From: Streptomyces sp. NBRC 110611
GTDB taxonomy: Bacteria; Actinomycetota; Actinomycetes; Streptomycetales; Streptomycetaceae
Reading direction: 5' to 3'
Assembly: GCF_001590865.1 (NCBI RefSeq)
Contig: NZ_BBUY01000003.1
Span: 131,846 to 195,845 of the forward strand
DNA length: 64,000 nucleotides
The translations under genes and the position numbers were made by a program. The first letter of the stretch is position 1, and each line of letters begins with the position of its first letter. The notes beneath the pieces are model-generated. The model was not told where the DNA came from, searched no databases, and saw only the letters and a program-made list of their open reading frames with translations. This document shows, in pieces, positions 59,480-64,000 of the stretch.

Positions 59480-60684
59480 CTACATGCCAACCCAGGCGGC
59501 GAGCGAGGAGAGCCCCTGCGGGGCCCGTCTCTGCCTACGGACCAAGACAGCGATGGTCTCGCGCATCAGCGGGTGGTACCTGGCGTGCTGCGGAGCAATC
59601 TCTCGTGCGCGATGCAGGGATCCTTCTGCTGCTTCCGCCTTCCCCATCTGCGCGTAGGCGCGGGCCATTTCGATGTGATACCTCCCGATCCGCATCTTGG
59701 GATGATCGGCGGGGAAGTGAAGCGTACGGGCCGACTTCAGAGCATCGCCCAGATTCCCCAACTCCACGGCCGTGGCGACGTCGAAGTGAGCCACGTTCGT
59801 CGGGCCGAAGGAGGCCCAGTAGACACGAGGGACATCCCGGCCGATCTGCTTCGCTGCCTGACGCGCCAGGTCCAGGTGGCCATCGACCGCGTCTTTGTTC
59901 TTCGCCTGCGCGGCGGCAATGGCCCCAGCCAGATAGAGGGTTCCGGATACCGTCAATGACGGAACCGATTTCCTGGCGTCGTACTGCTCCACGAGCTGAT
60001 GCCCCCGCTCCAGCACTTTGAGAGCCATCTGATAGTTGCCACGTCGGAGCAGCATGCTGCTCCGCTTACTCAGGCGGAGAGCGAGCAACAACGGATCCTG
60101 AGCTTGTTCCGCCATCCATCCCATACGCTCCAAGGCGATCATGGCGAGTTGGTGGTAGCCCAGTCGATAGGCAAACTCGTAAGCCACCCAGTACGCCCAA
60201 CTCAGGGAGGCAGCGGCCTGCTGCCGTTCCGCGCCCTGCGGTAAGAGGCTCACCGCAGTTGTCAGCTCCCCCAGCAGTCCGGGCAGCTTGGACCCAATGC
60301 CCTTGTATTCCGCTGCGCAGGCACCGACACACAGCTTTTCCACGTCTGCTGAAATGTGGGATACGGGCCGGGGGTTGATGCCCAGTTCCGGCCCGAGGTC
60401 GTATAGGTAAGCGCTTCGGACAGCGGCGCGATCAATCGGTCCAGCTCGTCCTGCTGCATCTCTGATACGTATGGCTGGCCGTTGAGAACAGCCACATCAA
60501 TCTCCAGGACGCGCGCAACCGCAGCCACAATGGCGGGAGTTGCGGGGCTGAGTCCGGCTTCTACTTTGGCGATCGTTCCCCGGGAGACAAAGGCACGCTG
60601 CGCCAAACCGTTCTGAGTGAGATGGCGCAGTTTCCGGTAGTCGGCAATCCTCGCGCCGATGTGGTCGTCGGTGTGGTGGGGCAT
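59480..60684 (-). pseudogene. XRE-family helix-turn-helix regulator with TPR-like domain, frameshifted
   Basis: The first part (60684 down to about 60415) encodes an XRE HTH: IADYRKLRHLTQNGLAQRAF and SRGTIAKVEAGLSPAT. After PLSEA the frame breaks; one frame over, the sequence continues YLYDLGPELGINPRPVSHIS and VEKLCVGACAAEYKG into a long TPR-like region ending at 59480. Adding one base near 60408-60416 restores a protein of about 400 residues, the usual size of these Streptomyces regulators. The break is real in this sequence, but could be an assembly error. Confidence 0.7.
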
Positions 60685-60692
60685 ACTGTGCT

Positions 60693-60719
60693 CCGTTCTG
60701 ACCTAGACACTCAGAACGG
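60693..60719. promoter_or_regulatory. Inverted repeat upstream of the XRE-TPR regulator
   Basis: CCGTTCTGA and TCAGAACGG are perfectly complementary nine-base arms separated by nine bases, just before the regulator's start codon. A likely autoregulatory operator. Confidence 0.6.
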
Positions 60720-60750
60720 TACCCCTGCCAAGAATTCATGGGCACGGGTG

Positions 60751-60780
60751 AGCGGCCCCCGTCGCCTGACGGGGGCCGCT
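60751..60780 (-). terminator. Perfect 13-bp hairpin terminator
   Basis: AGCGGCCCCCGTC and GACGGGGGCCGCT flank a four-base loop, about 80 bases past the stop of the leftward DUF418 gene. There is no U-tract. Confidence 0.7.
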
Positions 60781-60858
60781 GCCCGCGCCCAATCTCACCC
60801 GCTCCGGCCGTCCCCGTCTTGGGCAGGTTCTCCCCGGCTCGTCACCAGGCCACCGGGC

Positions 60859-62127
60859 TCAGCGGCGTAGCAGTCGCTTCTGCAGGGTTTCCAGCGGACC
60901 GTGTTCGAAGCGTCGCAGCCACAGGCTCGCCCCCGTCACCAGTACCAGGCAGATCGTCGCCCACAGGCCCATCACCCACCACGGGCCGCGGTCGGCCCAA
61001 TGGGACGCAAGGCCGAGGCCGAGGCCGTAGCAGGCCAGCATGGCGAGCACGTTCTGCAGGACGTAACAGGACAGGGCGGTACGGCCGACCGAGGTCAAAG
61101 CGACAGTCACAGCGGAGGTCAGGGTGGAGGGCTGGGGGTCCGGGCGGCGGAGGCGGTCCATGGCCATGCCGATGAGGCCGAGGTAGCCGATCGCCAGCAC
61201 CGGCGCGGCCAGATACCGCTCCAGGAGGAAGAAGCCCGAACCCCACAGCAGGGTAAAGGCGTTGAGGGGGAGGCCGATTCCCAGCCCCCATCCGGCCAGC
61301 CTGCGGCGGATGCGCCGTCCCGCCGCATCGTCCTGGAAGGCCCCGGCCCGGAAGAGCCGTACGCCGAGCAGGAACAGGAACACCAAGAGCGCGAAGGAGA
61401 TCACCGGTTCCATGCGCAGCACCGCGGCATGCGACAGCCGGAAGAGGATCTGTTGCGCGTAGCTCCCCTCGGCGTACAGCGTCACGGCGCCGGCATCGGC
61501 ATCGGCTCCGCCCTGGCCGCCACCGCTCCCGCCGCTCTCGTCGCCCGAGGTGAGCACGACAGCGACCGTCATCAGCGTCGTCGCCGTCAAGTGGAGTACG
61601 CCCATGGTGATCCACGTCGCGCGCTGGGCCCGCGCGGAGCGCGTGAGCAGCCACGCCACCAGCATGGCGACCACCGCGTACCCCATCAGCACATCCCAGG
61701 CGAAGACGAGGACGAAGTGGACGGTCCCCTCGGCGAAGAGGAACAGCGCCCGCCACTTGTACTGGCCCGGCCATGGCTGCCCGTGCTTGGCCGCTGACCG
61801 GAACTGGATGGCCAGCCCGACCCCGAAGAGAATCGTCAGCATCGCCAGGAACTTGCCGTTCGCGAGGCCCCGGAAGACCGTCTCCGCCACCCCGGCCGGG
61901 GAGGACCAGTCGGACCCCGCCGCGGGCCCGGCGCCCCCGGTCAGGACGCCCCACTCGGCGCCCGGCGCGGCGAAGATCCAGATGTTGCTCATCAACGTCC
62001 CGAGAATCGCCACCCCCCGCAGCACATCCAGCAACGGCAGGCGCGCCCCCGCCCCTTCCCCGGACCCGGCCCTCCCGGCGGCCCCCTCCGCCGCCGCGAT
62101 CCCCCGTGCTCCCGCCACCTCGGTCAC
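60859..62127 (-). CDS. DUF418 family membrane protein
   Basis: 422 residues with about 9-10 hydrophobic segments. RLPLLDVLRGVAILGTLMSN near the N-terminus is the family opening motif, followed by KFLAMLTILFGVGLAIQF. The C-terminal DUF418 region includes GRTALSCYVLQNVLAMLACY and ETLQKRLLRR. Function unknown; acyltransferase-3-like membrane topology. A Gly/Asp-rich external loop occurs near residue 200. GTG with a GGAG stretch upstream. Confidence 0.85.
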   Translation of the reverse strand: MTEVAGARGIAAAEGAAGRAGSGEGAGARLPLLDVLRGVAILGTLMSNIWIFAAPGAEWGVLTGGAGPAAGSDWSSPAGVAETVFRGLANGKFLAMLTILFGVGLAIQFRSAAKHGQPWPGQYKWRALFLFAEGTVHFVLVFAWDVLMGYAVVAMLVAWLLTRSARAQRATWITMGVLHLTATTLMTVAVVLTSGDESGGSGGGQGGADADAGAVTLYAEGSYAQQILFRLSHAAVLRMEPVISFALLVFLFLLGVRLFRAGAFQDDAAGRRIRRRLAGWGLGIGLPLNAFTLLWGSGFFLLERYLAAPVLAIGYLGLIGMAMDRLRRPDPQPSTLTSAVTVALTSVGRTALSCYVLQNVLAMLACYGLGLGLASHWADRGPWWVMGLWATICLVLVTGASLWLRRFEHGPLETLQKRLLRR

Positions 62128-62422
62128 TCCAACTCCCCCCGGCGATCCTCACTTTCCCACCATGGTCGAAGCGCTCGGCACCGGATTCCTCCTCCGCAGC
62201 GACGAAAGCCCGGTACATCCTTCGATGTAGTTCAGGGCCAGAGGGGGGCGTTCCTCCGTTCCGGAAATGGCAACAAAGGTTGCCTGCTTTGCACACCGGG
62301 CGCACTCTGTCGGCGGAGGCGATCGCCATGGCGATATGAGCAGGACGCCGACGCGCAGCTGAAACCAGAGACGTGCAGCAGAAGCCAGAGAAGTAGAGAA
62401 GTAGTGAGAGGACGCGGGAATC

Positions 62423-63445
62423 ATGGCAATGGCAATCGACAAGGCTCCGCACGACAGTGCTCCCTACGACGTCATCGTGATCGGCGGCGGGGCCGGCGGG
62501 CTGAACGCGGCCCTGGTCCTGGCTCGCGCCCGGCGCCGGGTGGCGGTGGTGGACTCCGGGTCGCCGCGCAACGCCCCGGCCGCGCATATGCAGGGCTTCC
62601 TGTCCCGCGACGGGATGGCGCCGCAGGCCCTGCTGGAGGTCGGCCGGGCCGAACTGGCCGGGTACGGCGTGGAGATCATCGACGCCCAGGTGGACGGCGT
62701 CGACCGCGTCGTCGGCGTCCCCGCCTTCGACGTCCGCCTGTCCGGCGGCCCCGTGCTGAGCACCCGGCGGGTAGTGGTCGCCACCGGTCTGCGGGACGAG
62801 CTCCCCGAGATCCCCGGCGTACGGGAGCGGTGGGGCAAGGACCTGCTGCACTGCCCGTACTGCCACGGCTACGAAGTCCGGGACCAGCCGATCGGCGTGC
62901 TGGGCACCTCCCCGGCGGCGGTCCAGCACGCGCTGCTGCTGCGGCAGTGGTCGAGCGACATCGTCCTGTTCCCGCACTCGCTGGAGCTGACCGGCGAGGA
63001 CCGGGAGCGGCTGGCCGCCCGCGGCGTGCGGATCATGGAGGGCACGGTCAAGCAGCTGGTCGTGGCGGACGACCGGCTGCGCGGGGTCGAGCTGGCCGAC
63101 GGCCACGCGGTGCCCCGCAGCACGGTCTTCGTCGTATCGCGGATGGTGCCCAACGACGCCCTGCTGACCGAGCTGGGCTGCGAGCGGGACGACCAGGGCT
63201 GGGTGGCCACCGACCGCACCGGGCGCACCAGCGTCCCCGGCGTCTGGGCGGTCGGCAACGTCGTCGACCCACGGGCCCTGGTGATCAGCGCCGCCGGAAT
63301 GGGCTCCGCCGCCGCGTTCGCCATCAACCATGGGCTGGTCGACGAGGACGTCGAGCAGGCCGTCGAGGCGTACCGCGCGACGGACGAGCAGTCCCAGTCC
63401 CAGTCCCCCGAACCGGCCCACGCCGCTGCCGCCGGCCGGCAGTAG
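62423..63445 (+). CDS. Thioredoxin-reductase-like FAD/NAD(P) oxidoreductase
   Basis: 340 residues. The N-terminal FAD loop is VIVIGGGAGGLNAALVLARA, the redox pair is CPYCHG (Cys near residues 149 and 152), and the C-terminal FAD motif is GVWAVGNVVDPRALVISAAG. The NADP-binding GxGxxA region is degenerate (IGVLGTSPAAVQHALLL). Such actinobacterial proteins are TrxR-like but often lack a thioredoxin partner; some act as dithiol oxidases in natural-product clusters. None of the surrounding genes points to such a product. The start could be two codons later. Confidence 0.85.
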   Translation: MAMAIDKAPHDSAPYDVIVIGGGAGGLNAALVLARARRRVAVVDSGSPRNAPAAHMQGFLSRDGMAPQALLEVGRAELAGYGVEIIDAQVDGVDRVVGVPAFDVRLSGGPVLSTRRVVVATGLRDELPEIPGVRERWGKDLLHCPYCHGYEVRDQPIGVLGTSPAAVQHALLLRQWSSDIVLFPHSLELTGEDRERLAARGVRIMEGTVKQLVVADDRLRGVELADGHAVPRSTVFVVSRMVPNDALLTELGCERDDQGWVATDRTGRTSVPGVWAVGNVVDPRALVISAAGMGSAAAFAINHGLVDEDVEQAVEAYRATDEQSQSQSPEPAHAAAAGRQ

Positions 63446-63489
63446 CCCACAGGTCCCACAGAGCCCACAGGTCCCACAGAGCCCGCAGA
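63445..63489. repeat. 18-bp direct repeat after the reductase gene
   Basis: AGCCCACAGGTCCCACAG occurs twice in tandem, followed by a partial AGCCCGCAG copy, directly after the stop codon. Probably slippage. Confidence 0.6.
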
Positions 63490-63582
63490 GCATTGCACGC
63501 CCATCTATGGACACTCGTTACATAACTGTGAGACGGCTGTCATGCGGGTCGTGGAGCATCATCGTGTCATCGTGCCCCTACC

Positions 63583-64000
63583 ATGCCGATCGCGCTGTCT
63601 GGAAGTTCTGTGCCCCGTCGCCGCCCCCTGCCGCTCCGCCTCCCGGCACGGGCGGCCGGCTGCGTCGTGGCGGCGATGGTCGTCATCGCGGCGCTGATGG
63701 CGGGGTGCACCGGGAACGGAACCGGTGAGCCCAAGAGCGCCGGGCAGACACGGATCGCCTCGGCCCCGGCGCGGCTGTGGCCCGAACGGTCGCCCGCGCC
63801 ACCGCCCTCGCCGGACAAGATCGCCCCGGACCGGCCCTCGCCGCTCTCCGGGCTGCCCCGGGTGCCGTCCGGCGACATCCGTAGGCTGAACGTGCTGGAC
63901 GTCGTCAAGGCGCAGATCGCCGAGGACGCCCGCAACGAGATGCCGGCCTTCGAAGACGCCGAGATCCGTAAGATCACCCGCTGCGGCACCGATCCCCGGC
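63583..64000 (+). CDS. Lipoprotein, truncated by the window edge
   Basis: At least 139 residues running off the right end. An Arg-rich N-terminus, a hydrophobic stretch (GCVVAAMVVIAALMAGC) and a lipobox LMAGC predict a lipoprotein. The mature part starts with a Pro/Ser-rich linker and continues SGDIRRLNVLDVVKAQIAED. Start is uncertain: a GTG at 63610 following GGAAG is also possible. Family not recognised. Confidence 0.65.
   Translation, partial: MPIALSGSSVPRRRPLPLRLPARAAGCVVAAMVVIAALMAGCTGNGTGEPKSAGQTRIASAPARLWPERSPAPPPSPDKIAPDRPSPLSGLPRVPSGDIRRLNVLDVVKAQIAEDARNEMPAFEDAEIRKITRCGTDPR

Noticed and set aside
60842..63514. An 890-codon minus-strand open frame
   Set aside because: It crosses both the DUF418 gene (in a different frame) and the opposite strand of the thioredoxin-reductase-like gene; those genes have strong motifs.

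Overview
The window is high-GC actinobacterial chromosome, almost certainly Streptomyces. Starts are often GTG or TTG, TTA codons are rare, and the gene content (SpoIIE-type phosphatases, ECF sigma factors, TetR/MerR/WYL regulators, HelR, CAP proteins) fits. The most informative part, about 13.7-36.7 kb, looks like the biosynthetic locus of a purine-nucleoside antibiotic pair of the aristeromycin/neplanocin plus coformycin type. That reading comes from family recognition and remembered literature on Streptomyces citricolor and Micromonospora haikouensis, not from a database search.

Layout. 0-4.85 kb: a partial gene, a YjbQ protein, a SpoIIE-type phosphatase and a drug exporter. Two 3'-tRNA remnants, one Gly(CCC) and one Pro(CGG), suggest the right ends of integrated islands. 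5.2-12.8 kb: ordinary accessory genes: FAD monooxygenase with a divergent GntR-TetR composite regulator, VOC protein, DUF427, a thioredoxin-like protein, SulP transporter with a divergent MerR, a membrane protein with a divergent TetR.

12.7-38.5 kb: the nucleoside locus. A HisG-like enzyme (15.2 kb, minus), a PurC-like enzyme and an SDR (28.1-29.6 kb) are the PenA/PenC/PenB (CofA/C/B) trio for the 1,3-diazepine purine analogue. A myo-inositol-phosphate-synthase homologue (Ari2-like) begins a tightly overlapping run of 16 genes. It contains a DJ-1/PfpI protein, SDR, RidA-like protein, PfkB kinase, three SAH-hydrolase-like proteins, a phosphohexomutase, a nucleoside phosphorylase, a histidine phosphatase, the coformycin PurC/SDR pair, two HAD proteins, an adenosine deaminase and an epimerase. 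A second phosphorylase and an MFS exporter follow. Outside the run lies a fourth SAH-hydrolase-like protein fused to a cupin. The likely flow is sugar phosphate to five-membered cyclitol phosphate (MIPS homologue), redox/elimination chemistry (SAHase-like, SDR, Gfo/Idh), phosphate movement (PfkB, mutase, phosphatases), then adenine attachment by phosphorylase. TTA (bldA) codons occur in the first gene of several transcription units: the HisG-like gene, Gfo/Idh (two in tandem), MIPS, second phosphorylase, MFS and RmlA-like gene.

38.5-42.0 kb: an apparent rifamycin-resistance pair, a macrolide/rifamycin-type glycosyltransferase followed by HelR, read leftward behind a long inverted repeat resembling the rifamycin-associated element. 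42.3-49.7 kb: esterase, GNAT, an ECF sigma factor with a small membrane partner, a PIG-V-like mannosyltransferase, a TusA-like protein, an internally deleted amino-acid permease, and a WYL regulator with a divergent reductase.

49.8-55.1 kb: a secreted CAP/SCP protein faces a predicted membrane-bound ECF sigma factor that carries its own zinc-finger motif, membrane segment and external CAP domain. A free-standing adenylation enzyme and a DM13 protein follow. 55.1-64 kb: CocE-type hydrolase with TetR, lipoprotein, a stretch with several apparent single-base frameshifts including an XRE-TPR regulator, a DUF418 membrane protein, a thioredoxin-reductase-like enzyme and a truncated lipoprotein at the right edge.
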